Shown: in pieces, positions 35,748 through 44,245 of the stretch
How positions within the stretch are numbered: position 1 is the first letter of the stretch
Layout: every line of letters starts with the position of its first letter
DNA from: JAKLIX01 sp964605655
Lineage (GTDB): Bacteria; Bacteroidota; Bacteroidia; Bacteroidales; CAIXZF01
Direction: 5' to 3'
Length of the DNA stretch: 64,000 nt
NCBI GenBank assembly: GCA_964605655.1
Contig: CAZSDK010000001.1
Span: 62,001 to 126,000 of the forward strand
Translations under genes and position numbers: made by a program
The notes under the pieces: model-generated
Database searches by the model: none
Seen by the model: only the letters and a program-made list of their open reading frames with translations
What the model was told of the DNA's origin: nothing

Positions 35748-37607
35748 CTACCGCAGCTTCTGTTTAAACATTGCCTCGCGGTTCATAAAAGCGTACCACT
35801 GATTCAGAAGTACCTTTAAATCATTATAATACGCCGCACCGGGTTCGGTGCCGGTCCACTCCTTAAGGCTGGCTTTCCATTCCAGACTGATCTTGTTGCC
35901 CGACTGAGTACAGGCCATACTCAGGCTTCCTGCTGTATTTGTGATGACATACTTTTCAAGCGGGTTGACCAGATTCCATCCTTCAGGCAGTTCCAGCTCC
36001 GACTGAGACCATTCCACCAGGGGATAGGGTATTTGAGCGGTGTTCAGCCTGGTGGCGGGAAGCTCCCCTGTATGCCAGGAAAACACACCGTTTGCAGGTT
36101 GAGGCCATTTCAAAAAGCAGTAGCCTCCGTTGACCCGGCAGGCATTCTTTTTCTCGATGCTCAGGTCCAGGCTGCCGGTACCGGGCAGAATCTCCACTAT
36201 CTTGCATTCCTTCAGATCTTTGGATGTTAGCCCTCCCCTGATCGCTTTATTGGCCTTGCCGGGGTTTTTCAGTAAAGAAAGATAAGGATGGGGCAGACCC
36301 TTCTGCAGGAGCTTCCCGCTCCCTGTCAAGGTATTCGTCGTGTCGAGCGTCAGCTTGCATTCGAGTTTGACTTCATTCGGCTGCCCGTCAGAAAACCTGT
36401 AACGGATGGGCTTTCCTTCAGGCAAGGTGAAACAGGTTCTTGATTGGTCCATAAGAAGGTTCTGGTCATTCATCGTATGGAATGACAGGAGCAGCGTATC
36501 GGCATCTTTCAGGTATACGCCAACCAGGAAGTGTTCCCACTGGAACATTCCGGGTAGCTGTGCCACATGGTTGCCGGGCACCATGGCCACGATGCCGGCC
36601 TTAATATGCATCAGATCGAGCAGGGTGGTAAAAAGCACAGCTTTTTCCAGCTCCGTGGCATAGGCAGAAAGGAAGACCTCCTCAACCGTCCGCGCCCTGA
36701 AACCAACCGTTGCAGCCTGTAAGGGAAGGAGCTGGACCTCATTGACGATCTTATCCTGAAGGGTCAGCACCCAATCCAGATCACTTTGTTTTTTCTCCTT
36801 CCACTGCCTGGCCCAACGGGTCATTTCGTCGTTTCCCTCATAGCGGAAAGCACTTTGCTGAAACCACCGGCTGGTCATTTCCTGAATATTGCGAACCGTT
36901 GAAAACGCAAGAGAGGGAAGAAAGGACCCTTCAGGAGGTTGCAGGGTTTCAGGGTGATAGGCCGGCAGCCTCGTAAAATGCCACGACCAGGTCTTTGTGG
37001 TCCCTGAAGTGCTAATCTCAGGATCCCCTTTCCATTGATTCAATGTATAGTTCAAATTCATGCCAGCCGGAACCGCCACCTGGAGGTCAAGGACCTCCAC
37101 GGGATCAGGTTCACAGAGTTTTTCGAATCCCATGAAGGCCGGAAGAAAGTCCTTCTTACTGGTGATGGTATAATCGAGATAAATTGTTGCTCCAATTTCC
37201 AGAGCGGTATGGGTGATGACCATTTCGATCAGACGGTTATAGGCCGGAGCGTTGGCGGCAGCCCTTGGCAACACCTGGTTAAAAGCATTCGGAGGGGTGA
37301 CCACTTTTTTTCCGTCAGCCATAACAGTATAACATTCATTGATCTTCAGATCCTGATATTGCGGATCATAAACGACAAATGTCTCACCATAAAGCCGGTG
37401 GAAGGAAAGATGACTCAGCAGCCGGATCTCTTTTCTTACCTGGTATTCCATCGTGCCATCTGTCTTCAGGGTGTATTTTTTCTGTACTCTTTTGAAGAGG
37501 GCATCAGATGGTGTCTCCCCTGCATGCAACAGCATGGGTGAAACCAAGACCAATAATATGATGAAGGGAAGGGCCTTTTTTAATATGCGGGTTATATACA
37601 ACTTCAT
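35748..37607 (-). CDS. DUF3857 transglutaminase-like protein lacking catalytic residues
   Basis: A 619-residue exported protein with a signal peptide (MKLYITRILKKALPFIILLV, cleavage near HAG), an N-terminal DUF3857 domain (YTLKTDGTMEYQVRKEIRLL, GATIYLDYTITSKKDF) and a degenerate transglutaminase-like region. Against the neighbouring paralogue (37618-39579), the catalytic Cys aligns with Glu319 (in ATELEKAVLF), the His is kept (FQWEHFLV) and the Asp aligns with a Ser (LLLSFHT). It is therefore probably a non-enzymatic partner or regulator. It starts 10 nt after the active-type gene, so both are co-transcribed. Confidence 0.85.
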   Translation of the reverse strand: MKLYITRILKKALPFIILLVLVSPMLLHAGETPSDALFKRVQKKYTLKTDGTMEYQVRKEIRLLSHLSFHRLYGETFVVYDPQYQDLKINECYTVMADGKKVVTPPNAFNQVLPRAAANAPAYNRLIEMVITHTALEIGATIYLDYTITSKKDFLPAFMGFEKLCEPDPVEVLDLQVAVPAGMNLNYTLNQWKGDPEISTSGTTKTWSWHFTRLPAYHPETLQPPEGSFLPSLAFSTVRNIQEMTSRWFQQSAFRYEGNDEMTRWARQWKEKKQSDLDWVLTLQDKIVNEVQLLPLQAATVGFRARTVEEVFLSAYATELEKAVLFTTLLDLMHIKAGIVAMVPGNHVAQLPGMFQWEHFLVGVYLKDADTLLLSFHTMNDQNLLMDQSRTCFTLPEGKPIRYRFSDGQPNEVKLECKLTLDTTNTLTGSGKLLQKGLPHPYLSLLKNPGKANKAIRGGLTSKDLKECKIVEILPGTGSLDLSIEKKNACRVNGGYCFLKWPQPANGVFSWHTGELPATRLNTAQIPYPLVEWSQSELELPEGWNLVNPLEKYVITNTAGSLSMACTQSGNKISLEWKASLKEWTGTEPGAAYYNDLKVLLNQWYAFMNREAMFKQKLR

Positions 37608-37617
37608 GATCAGGAAA

Positions 37618-39579
37618 TTAGGGATGGATGACCGAGAGTATTATCTTTTCTTCCGCGACCTGGTTCTGGTTGATGACCACCTGGCGGTAATCGGGCCAGT
37701 CGGCAGGATCATAGACCCTTTTACCAAGGGAAAGGTCCTGCTTCATGAGCAGGGTCTGGTTGTCGAGCGAACAGGACATAGAATAGGAACTCACCTTGCC
37801 TTTGACTTCCTGGGGTTCCGGTTTAAAAAGAAGACGACAGGGTTGTGGCAGCCTGATGGTCTCTGTCAGTTCCACTTTTCGCGAGCAGCGGTCCCTGAAT
37901 GGATACTTCCTTTCTTTAATAGAGGTATTGGCCGACAGGTGTGCCTGGGCTCCTTTAAAAAGGTTGGAGGCCGTTACCGGGGTGAAGATGATCTCTGAAG
38001 GAGTCACTGTGGCATACCGGGGTATGTTATATTCCAGCATGATAGTGACCGGACCATCGAGATATCTGAGAGGTTCTCCGTATTCGAGGCGGGTAATGGT
38101 TGCCAGGGGAGAGACCTGGAGCAGTTCTTTCTCCAGTTGAACCCTCCACAAGGCTTTAAAATTCCCGGTAAATATCCTTCTGACGGCTGCATCCGACTGT
38201 CCTTCAGCTATTAAGATGAAACCACCGCGAAGGGTGCCGTCAGGCAGCACTTCGGAATGACCGTCTATTTTGAGATAATGAAATTCCGGAGGGGACAATG
38301 GTGTTTCTTCCAGACCGGCGCCTTCAGGAACGCCCATCAGGTAATTCTGTTGTTGTTCGGCGCTCGACCAGAGTTCCCTGAGAAACGGCACCCAGGTGGG
38401 ATCGAGCAGCTGGTAGTTCCCGTCTTTCCTTTTCACCACGGTCACGCAATGGTTGAACTGGTCGGCCGGGATACGGTCGATGCGGCTGCCCGCCATGGTC
38501 ATGGCCGGGTAAGATTTAAACCCGGCAGCCCTCAGCATGGTGATGAGCATGCCGGCCTTATCTTTACATACACCGCAGCGGTCGGTGAAGGTCATGTCGC
38601 CTTTGTGCAGGGTAAAGCCTTCTCCTTCTCCCATGGAGATTCCCGAATACCGGATCTCATCAGCGCACCAGTGGGTGAGCAGCGAAATGGAATCGGTCTC
38701 GTTCCTGGCATCTCGCAGGATCTCGTCCACCTTTGCCTTGATCTCCGGCGTAAAGTCAAAACTGCCGAAATCTTCATTCACGCCGTAAAACCACAACGAC
38801 TTTGACTGCCAGTCGGGACTGGTCGATAACAGCAGCTTCAGTTCCACATCCGATTTGGCCACCATTCCTGATTCTACTTTCATCGGCAATCTCTTGGCGG
38901 ATGTAAATGTATATATCTGATTATCTAGCACTTCCTCTCTCTTCAGATCAAGGTTGCCTCCATATACTTCGTACTGCAAGGTCTTTGATTTTGGCAGGGA
39001 AACCTGATAGACCTTTTCAAGGAAAGGGGTCTCAGCCCAGAAGTTGACGATATCATAAAAATGGCCTTTCATGGGCGGAATGAACTTGTCATCCTCATCA
39101 GGCTGCTGAAGCAGGGCATAGGTGAATCCCTTTTTAAAAAGGAAAATTTCCACGGCATCGCCTGGTTCCAGCCGGCCCACTCCCAGCATCTTCTCCCTGG
39201 CTCCCCAGTAGATAGCCCTGGCAGGCGCGGCATAATCGACCACCTTCGAGATATCCAATACCTCTTTCTTCCCGTCTTTCCGGTAGATGACCACTTTTTT
39301 TATTTCGGCATAGGCGGACAGAGGATCATAGTCATATTTCACCACCGAAAGGGTGAGGGCGCCTGCCGGTGTGAGCACTTTTTGAAGGGTATGGACATAA
39401 AAGTAGCTGAGACCGGATTCTCTGACCTCGACCCTGGTACTGTCGAAGACGGTCACCAGCGGGTCGTCGGGATAATCGGCTGAGGTTCCCGCCTTTTTAA
39501 TCAGGTCCTCGACAGGTCCCGCCCAGGCTGACAGGAGAACACTCCAGCCTGCCAGCAAACAGCAAAATAAGTATCGCAT
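37618..39579 (-). CDS. DUF3857/transglutaminase-like protein with intact triad
   Basis: A 653-residue exported protein. The ATG at 39579 (MRYLFCCLLAGWSVLLSAWA, signal peptide) is preferred over the TTG at 39600, which belongs to the promoter. An N-terminal DUF3857 beta domain is followed by a transglutaminase core with the full triad: Cys338 in DRCGVCKDKAGML, His377 in QFNHCVTVV and Asp393 in YQLLDPTW, and then a C-terminal beta domain (DUF3858-like). Members are periplasmic or surface proteins of unknown substrate; the fold could act as a protease, amidase or crosslinker. First gene of a two-gene operon with a pseudo-enzyme paralogue. Confidence 0.9.
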   Translation of the reverse strand: MRYLFCCLLAGWSVLLSAWAGPVEDLIKKAGTSADYPDDPLVTVFDSTRVEVRESGLSYFYVHTLQKVLTPAGALTLSVVKYDYDPLSAYAEIKKVVIYRKDGKKEVLDISKVVDYAAPARAIYWGAREKMLGVGRLEPGDAVEIFLFKKGFTYALLQQPDEDDKFIPPMKGHFYDIVNFWAETPFLEKVYQVSLPKSKTLQYEVYGGNLDLKREEVLDNQIYTFTSAKRLPMKVESGMVAKSDVELKLLLSTSPDWQSKSLWFYGVNEDFGSFDFTPEIKAKVDEILRDARNETDSISLLTHWCADEIRYSGISMGEGEGFTLHKGDMTFTDRCGVCKDKAGMLITMLRAAGFKSYPAMTMAGSRIDRIPADQFNHCVTVVKRKDGNYQLLDPTWVPFLRELWSSAEQQQNYLMGVPEGAGLEETPLSPPEFHYLKIDGHSEVLPDGTLRGGFILIAEGQSDAAVRRIFTGNFKALWRVQLEKELLQVSPLATITRLEYGEPLRYLDGPVTIMLEYNIPRYATVTPSEIIFTPVTASNLFKGAQAHLSANTSIKERKYPFRDRCSRKVELTETIRLPQPCRLLFKPEPQEVKGKVSSYSMSCSLDNQTLLMKQDLSLGKRVYDPADWPDYRQVVINQNQVAEEKIILSVIHP

Positions 39580-39597
39580 AAATACAGGATTGATATA

Positions 39598-39627
39598 CAA
39601 AGGTAGGGAGCTTGAGGACCTTACAAA
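39598..39627 (-). promoter_or_regulatory. Promoter of the DUF3857 pair
   Basis: On the minus strand TTTG (39627-39624), an 18-nt spacer and TACCTTTG (39605-39598). The ATG at 39579 is 18 nt downstream. The last three bases of the -7 box form the TTG that a gene finder could take as a start. Confidence 0.65.
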
Positions 39628-39646
39628 GCCCTCTTGAAAAAAATTG

Positions 39647-40414
39647 TCATTTTTCAGCTATCACGAGCATTTCAAAATCTTCCGTGGTCAACGGGTCCTC
39701 CCTGGAGAATGCTCCGAGCCTGGCACCGAAAATCTGAACGGAAGTGTAGCCGAGAGACTTCAGCAACCAGGTGATCTCACTTGGGACATAGTACCTTTCA
39801 TTGCATTCCAGGACCTTCTTGTTGCCAAGATCGTCAGTAACCTCTGTCGTGTTATAGTCACGGAAAGTCATCAGGTCGAAGGAGCAGCTGCGGTAGGTGG
39901 CGTTGCCGTCTTTGGAAGCATCAGCACAGAACTGTTCCACAGAATGATACAAGGGGAAGAGTCCGTTTAAGGTGGTGAAAATGAATTTGCCGTGATCCTT
40001 TAAGGAGGCCGTCACACGTTGAAGGATCTCAAAGTTCATTTCATCCGTTTCCATCAAAGGGAATCCTCCTTCACAGAGCATGATGGCCACATCAAATTCC
40101 TTCAGGAAGGTGAGTTTCCGGGCATCCTCCTGCCGGAAGTCGATGGTAAGGTCCTCAGCCTGTGCCCTTTCCCGCGCTCTTTGCAGTTGGGACTCCGACA
40201 GGTCTATCCCGGTAACGGAATACCCGCGGCGGGTCAGCTCAATGGCATGCCTGCCGGTTCCACAACCTATGTCAAGGATCCTGAGAGACTTGTCTTCGCT
40301 GAGTTCCTTTTCAATAAAGTCGCATTCACCGGCAGCACCCTGGGTAAAGCATTCCTGGTCATATTGAAGGGCATAGTTCTCGAAGAGTGATTCGTACCAC
40401 TGTTTAGTGTTCAT
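39647..40414 (-). CDS. Class I SAM-dependent methyltransferase
   Basis: A 255-residue cytoplasmic methyltransferase. The SAM-binding loop is ILDIGCGTGRHAIELTRRGY (about residues 50-70), followed by the acidic VTGIDLSESQLQRAR, DFRQEDARKL and the motif IV-like FDVAIMLCEGGFPLM. The substrate is not recognisable; the family includes small-molecule and lipid methylases. The ATG at 40414 (MNTKQWYESLF) is preferred over a TTG at 40420. It is preceded on the same strand by the repeat protein, 45 nt away. Confidence 0.88.
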   Translation of the reverse strand: MNTKQWYESLFENYALQYDQECFTQGAAGECDFIEKELSEDKSLRILDIGCGTGRHAIELTRRGYSVTGIDLSESQLQRARERAQAEDLTIDFRQEDARKLTFLKEFDVAIMLCEGGFPLMETDEMNFEILQRVTASLKDHGKFIFTTLNGLFPLYHSVEQFCADASKDGNATYRSCSFDLMTFRDYNTTEVTDDLGNKKVLECNERYYVPSEITWLLKSLGYTSVQIFGARLGAFSREDPLTTEDFEMLVIAEK

Positions 40415-40459
40415 AGTCAACGAGTTTACATTTAATGAAGTAATTGGATCAAGTCAGTG

Positions 40460-40909
40460 TCAGAGAAAGTAATAGAAGAAGATGATGATCTGCATCCGTC
40501 GCAGACCGTCGGCCCTCCCGATCTGGCGTCCGGATCCGTCGTAGAGATAGTTACCATCCATTCTGCCGATCTGACGGCCGGAACCATCATACAGGTAGTC
40601 GCCATCAACCCGGTCGATCTGACGTCCCGAGGCACTGTAGAGGTACTGACCATCGATACGGCCCAATTGCCGCCCCGAGCCATCATAAACATAGTTTCCG
40701 TCGACCCGGCCGATCTGATGACCGGAACCGTCGTAATACCAGCTGCCATCGACCCGGCCCACCTGCCGGCCTGAGCCATCATACATGTATTGAGCCTGGG
40801 AAGTCTTCCATCCGGTAACAAGAAATAAAAGGACACAAAGAGTCCTCAAAGAGCATTTTACATTGAATGGACTCTTAAGATAGCCGGGATTCGATCCGTT
40901 TATTTTCAT
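40460..40909 (-). CDS. 5-fold beta-flower-type repeat protein
   Basis: A 149-residue exported protein: N-terminal signal peptide ending in GWKTSQA, then five to six tandem 16-residue repeats of the form YDGSGRQIGRVDGxYx, encoded by 48-bp DNA repeats, and a short hydrophobic aromatic tail (RRMQIIIFFYYFL). The repeat and the aromatic tail fit the Bacteroidota family named 5-fold beta-flower protein, whose function is not known to me. Because the repeat length is a multiple of three, other frames over the same DNA are also open; the frame with signal peptide and consistent G-R-x-x-G-R-x-D-G motif is the real one. Confidence 0.78.
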   Translation of the reverse strand: MKINGSNPGYLKSPFNVKCSLRTLCVLLFLVTGWKTSQAQYMYDGSGRQVGRVDGSWYYDGSGHQIGRVDGNYVYDGSGRQLGRIDGQYLYSASGRQIDRVDGDYLYDGSGRQIGRMDGNYLYDGSGRQIGRADGLRRMQIIIFFYYFL

Positions 40910-41024
40910 TTTGATCATCAGGTTTTTCCAGAACCGTCTGTACTATTTATATGCTCCCTTCAGATTGTGAGCATGCCGCGAAAAGCCTTTACTCCATAAT
41001 ATGAAGGGGCGGACTTGTGGTACA

Positions 41025-41032
41025 CAAAGATA
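41025..41032 (-). promoter_or_regulatory. -7 box TATCTTTG upstream of the beta-flower gene
   Basis: A perfect TAnnTTTG match on the minus strand, about 115 nt before the ATG at 40909. No good -33 element is seen. The leader it would give holds no recognised structure. Confidence 0.42.
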
Positions 41033-41062
41033 GTCAAAACAGAAATTGGAACGGGATTTATC

Positions 41063-41090
41063 GGGATACGGGATACGGGATACGGGATTG
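41063..41090. repeat. Heptamer array GGGATAC
   Basis: Three perfect GGGATAC units plus a fourth (GGGATTG). The same heptamer family returns at 41630-41671, so this intergenic region carries it twice, about 540 bp apart. The unit length of seven cannot keep a reading frame. Confidence 0.85.
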
Positions 41091-41093
41091 GTT

Positions 41094-41141
41094 CAGTGTA
41101 CCAGTGTATCAGTGTATCAATGTACCAATGTATCAATGTAC
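41094..41141. repeat. Octamer array CARTGTAY, six units
   Basis: Six directly adjacent octamers (CAGTGTAC, CAGTGTAT twice, CAATGTAC, CAATGTAT, CAATGTAC), differing only by transitions. It starts 4 bp after the heptamer array. There are no spacers, so it is not a CRISPR array. Confidence 0.88.
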
Positions 41142-41156
41142 CAAAAGTTCTATTTG

Positions 41157-41184
41157 TCAATTTTCAATTATCAATTATCAATTA
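41157..41184. repeat. Heptamer array TCAATTA, four units
   Basis: Four adjacent TCAATTW heptamers (first unit TCAATTT). A third, unrelated tandem array within 125 bp. Confidence 0.8.
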
Positions 41185-41243
41185 CCAACTTTACCTCGTA
41201 GAGGTTATCTACCTGTAGCAAAGAGTCAGCCGGTTGAACATTT

Positions 41244-41342
41244 CCCCTCCCCGTTATAATCTCAATCGAAGAAACAACCTTTGTGGGGAGGGGCAAGGGG
41301 AGGGTAAGTTAGACAGGACCTTCCCCCCCCCTGCCCCCTCCC
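41244..41342. repeat. G/C-rich inverted-repeat cluster
   Basis: CCCCTCCCC (41244-41252) is the exact complement of GGGGAGGGG (41285-41293), and the following GGGGAGGG segment (41297-41304) can pair with the C-rich CCCTGCCCCCTCCC near 41328-41341. The cluster can form two alternative hairpins. Apart from this and the short arrays listed separately, I see no gene in 40910-41824. Confidence 0.6.
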
Positions 41343-41629
41343 TGGCAACAACATGTTCCATCGGTACTGAAGGACCGGGAGGGGGATGCTTCTGTGCGTT
41401 TGCTCATCTACAGATTGATAACCCCGATGGGGTATTCATTTGGATTATGGATGATTGATTCTGCCAAATGAATAGGGACGGCACATAATGGTATCACTGT
41501 TCTCCCTTAAAGCTTTCTGGTTAATGAACTTATTACATTGATATCCTCTGAATCAGTGATATAATATTCTGTTAGATGAAAGTGGGCAGTCTGCCACTTC
41601 TGTACGCTGATTTCTGATTTCGGGCATTC

Positions 41630-41671
41630 GGGATGCGGGATGCGGGATACGGGATGCGGGATACGGGATGG
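41630..41671. repeat. Heptamer array GGGATRC, six units
   Basis: GGGATGC twice, GGGATAC, GGGATGC, GGGATAC, GGGATGG without gaps. It is the second array of the family seen at 41063-41090. Nothing further is recognised between here and the next gene at 41825. Confidence 0.85.
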
Positions 41672-41824
41672 AAGGACGGGACGGGCAAGGGTATGAATTA
41701 CTCCGAGATGTGTTTACCAATCGGATATCTCTCACTTCATATTAATGGAAGATGAGTGATCACCTCACAACATTAAGGATAGTTCTCAATGCAAGTAATT
41801 ATTAACCTCAAATTTTATTAACCC

Positions 41825-42268
41825 ATGAAAAACCTCATGTTCACATTAACTTTTGGGATCCTCTCGCTGGCATCGTTTGCACAGACTGATGACGGCAGGA
41901 CCATGACACCCATTCTGAAAACGGCAGAACCGCTCATCGAGAATATCGAAGGGAAAGGATATGAGATTGTAAGGATGGAGCTCGATATTCTATCCGATTT
42001 GAAGGAGAGTTACAGGTATCTCTATGATGGATGGACATACGGCATCCTTGCCTTTGGCGATTATCGTATTGAAGATATTGATATTGAGGTGTATAAATCA
42101 ATCGACGATGAATGGGTACAGGTCGGTAAAGATTCCGATGCCAGCAGCGCTGCCCTGGTGAATATCACACCGGTAACCACAGGCCTGTATAAGATCGTCG
42201 TAAGAGGATACAAGTTCGCAGAGGGCTCAACGGTAGGACATTACGGACTCCTCATTTTCCATGAATAA
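41825..42268 (+). CDS. Small secreted protein of unknown function
   Basis: A 147-residue exported protein. Signal peptide MKNLMFTLTFGILSLASFAQ with cleavage after SFA. The mature part contains alternating beta-prone segments (YRYLYDGWTYGILAFGDYRI, DIDIEVYKSI, WVQVGKDSDASSAALVNITP, GLYKIVVRGYKF), which resembles the layout of pre-peptidase C-terminal-like (PPC) domains that sense or bind extracellular ligands; this is a weak resemblance. No catalytic motif. It stands alone after the repeat-rich gap and converges on tadA. Confidence 0.6.
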   Translation: MKNLMFTLTFGILSLASFAQTDDGRTMTPILKTAEPLIENIEGKGYEIVRMELDILSDLKESYRYLYDGWTYGILAFGDYRIEDIDIEVYKSIDDEWVQVGKDSDASSAALVNITPVTTGLYKIVVRGYKFAEGSTVGHYGLLIFHE

Positions 42269-42309
42269 GTATGGTCAAGGTAGCAAAGAATGCAAAAAGA
42301 CGGCATAGT

Positions 42310-42801
42310 TTATTCCCTTTTTTTCCTGAAAAACTGCTGAAGGAGTTCTTTGGATTCCTCGGCATACACTCCTGCCGTTACACTGGTCTTTGGATGAAGC
42401 AAGGATTCGGAAAGGAGGGTGTACCCCTTTTTCTCATCACTGCACCCATAGACCAACCTGCCTATTCTTGTCCAGTAAGCTGCTGAGGCACACATCGGAC
42501 AGGGCTCCATGGTAACATATAACGTACAATCATTCAGATAGATACTGCCCAGGTGATTCTCAGCCGCCGTGATGGCCTGCATCTCGGCATGGGCAGTAGC
42601 ATCCTGGAGCGTTTCGGTAAGGTTATGGGCTCTGGCGATGACGCGGTTTTTGCAGGTGATCACGGCTCCGACAGGCACTTCGTCTTTAGAGAAAGCCCAT
42701 TCAGCTTCCTTCAGTGCTTCTTTCATGAAGCGAAGGTCCTGTTCAACGCTGGTACCGGGGTCATTAAAGTCTCTCCCTGATGGCGGCAGTTTCGTTTTCA
42801 T
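42310..42801 (-). CDS. tadA: tRNA-specific adenosine deaminase (TadA-like)
   Basis: A 163-residue zinc-dependent deaminase that converts A34 to inosine in the tRNA-Arg anticodon. The zinc and catalytic motifs are complete: HAEMQAI (His-Ala-Glu) and PCPMCASA (PCxxC). Family features DEVPVGAVI and TLYVTMEPCPMC are clear. Starting at the ATG at 42801 makes it overlap the 3' end of pgi by 38 nt; a second in-frame ATG at 42726 (MKEALKEAEWAF) would remove the overlap but cut into the conserved first helix, so the longer start is preferred. Confidence 0.93.
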   Translation of the reverse strand: MKTKLPPSGRDFNDPGTSVEQDLRFMKEALKEAEWAFSKDEVPVGAVITCKNRVIARAHNLTETLQDATAHAEMQAITAAENHLGSIYLNDCTLYVTMEPCPMCASAAYWTRIGRLVYGCSDEKKGYTLLSESLLHPKTSVTAGVYAEESKELLQQFFRKKRE

Positions 42802-44107
42802 AACCCGGTTTTCCCAGTAAGGCGAACATATTTTTCTTGTATTCCTCCACGCCGGGCTGATCGAAAGGGTTCACTTCCAATATGTACCCGCTTAGTGCGC
42901 AGGCAAATTCAAAGAAATAGATGAGTGCGCCCAGGTAATACTCATTGATTTCTGGAAGTACGATCTTCATCACAGGCACGCCTCCATCCACATGGGCGAG
43001 CAAGGTCCCCAGCTCGGCCATCTGGTTGACACGGCTCAGGGAAGTGCCGCTCAGGAAATTCAGCCCATCAAGATTCTGTGATTCCTCGGGGATGACCACC
43101 TTCTTCCTGGCTTTTTCCACAGTGATCACGGTCTCAAAGAGTACCCGGAGCCCGTCCTGAAGGTACTGTCCCATGGAATGCAGGTCGGTGGTAAAGTTGA
43201 CAGAGGCAGGAAAGGTGCCTTTATGCTGTTTCCCTTCACTCTCGCCGTACAGTTGCTTCCACCACTCAGCCAGGAAGGCAAGGGACGGCTCATAATTGGC
43301 CAGGATCTCAATCGGCTTGCCACGACGGTAGAGTATGTTTCGCACACCGGCATATAAGGCTGCGGGGTTCTCCTCAAAGAGCGGGGAGGCGTTACAAATG
43401 TCATACATATCCCTGGCCCCGTGAAGCAGCTCTCTGATATTGTGACCGGCCAGAGCGACGGGAAGCAGTCCGACCGGGGTCAGCACTGAGAAACGGCCGC
43501 CGACATCATCGGGGATGACGTAGGACTGGTACCCTTCGCTTTCAGCCATCACTTTCAAGGCTCCTTTCTGCTGGTCGGTGATGGCAATGATCCTTTCCCT
43601 GGCACCGGTTTTACCATGTTTGGCTTCCAGCTGGGCCTTCAGGAGACGGAAGGCAATGGCGGGCTCTGTGGTCGTACCTGATTTCGAGATGACTACCACC
43701 GCATAGGAACGGCCTTCCAGGAATTCCAGCAGGGAGGCCATATAATCTTCACTCAGCTGATGACCGGCAAATAACACCAGAGGATGCTTCCTTTCTTTTA
43801 CAAAAGCCTGGGTGAACTCCGACAGCGCTTCGTTCAAGGCCTTGGCACCCAGGTACGATCCACCTATTCCAACAACAACGATCACTTCAACCAGGCTGTG
43901 TACAAACCTGACGTCCCTTTCAATATTTTGCAGGATGTCCTCCTCCACCGTTACTGGAAGATCAAGCCAGCCAAGGAAATCGTTACCTGCACCGGCCCGG
44001 GCGATAAGCATCTGATGATGGTAATGCAGGTCTTTCTGCATGAGGAGCAGGTCCTCCTGATCAATGAATGGCAGGACATGCCTTATGTCGAGGCTGATAG
44101 GTCTCAT
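42764..44107 (-). CDS. pgi: Glucose-6-phosphate isomerase
   Basis: A 447-residue glycolytic isomerase interconverting glucose 6-phosphate and fructose 6-phosphate. Signatures are VVGIGGSYLGAKALNEAL, VVISKSGTTTEPAIAFRLL, the GGRFSVLTPVGLLPVALAG block and the C-terminal NPFDQPGVEEYKKNMFALLG with the catalytic Lys region. The length matches the shorter bacterial form common in Firmicutes and Bacteroidota. It has its own promoter and is followed by overlapping tadA. Confidence 0.97.
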   Translation of the reverse strand: MRPISLDIRHVLPFIDQEDLLLMQKDLHYHHQMLIARAGAGNDFLGWLDLPVTVEEDILQNIERDVRFVHSLVEVIVVVGIGGSYLGAKALNEALSEFTQAFVKERKHPLVLFAGHQLSEDYMASLLEFLEGRSYAVVVISKSGTTTEPAIAFRLLKAQLEAKHGKTGARERIIAITDQQKGALKVMAESEGYQSYVIPDDVGGRFSVLTPVGLLPVALAGHNIRELLHGARDMYDICNASPLFEENPAALYAGVRNILYRRGKPIEILANYEPSLAFLAEWWKQLYGESEGKQHKGTFPASVNFTTDLHSMGQYLQDGLRVLFETVITVEKARKKVVIPEESQNLDGLNFLSGTSLSRVNQMAELGTLLAHVDGGVPVMKIVLPEINEYYLGALIYFFEFACALSGYILEVNPFDQPGVEEYKKNMFALLGKPGYENETAAIRERL

Positions 44108-44129
44108 GGAAAACAGAATTTATAAAGCA

Positions 44130-44160
44130 CAAACCTACATGAAATTAGCCGTTTATACAA
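44130..44160 (-). promoter_or_regulatory. Promoter of pgi-tadA
   Basis: On the minus strand TTG (44160-44158), a 20-nt spacer and TAGGTTTG (44137-44130), a full consensus match; the ATG at 44107 is 22 nt further. Confidence 0.7.
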
Positions 44161-44220
44161 GACTTTAATCATTTGTCCCTGAAGATCACAAATGTTCGAC
44201 AAGATCGAGGATAAAAGAAG

Positions 44221-44228
44221 TATCTTCG
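44221..44228 (+). promoter_or_regulatory. Variant -7 box TATCTTCG before the beta-helix gene
   Basis: TATCTTCG matches TAnnTTTG except at position seven and lies 17 nt before the ATG at 44246. No good -33 element. It argues against the longer frame starting at 44192. Confidence 0.4.
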
Positions 44229-44245
44229 TCATATATATGCCTGAT

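Noticed and set aside
40432..40836. Open frames on both strands across the beta-flower repeats (also 40457-40774 plus)
   Set aside because: They are produced by the 48-bp repeat period. Only the 40460-40909 minus frame has a signal peptide and the family repeat.
41094..41141. CRISPR array
   Set aside because: Units are 8 bp, directly adjacent and without unique spacers; no cas genes.
41200..41700. Insertion sequence remnant in the repeat-rich gap
   Set aside because: Inverted repeats are present, but there is no transposase fragment and no target-site duplication that I can find.
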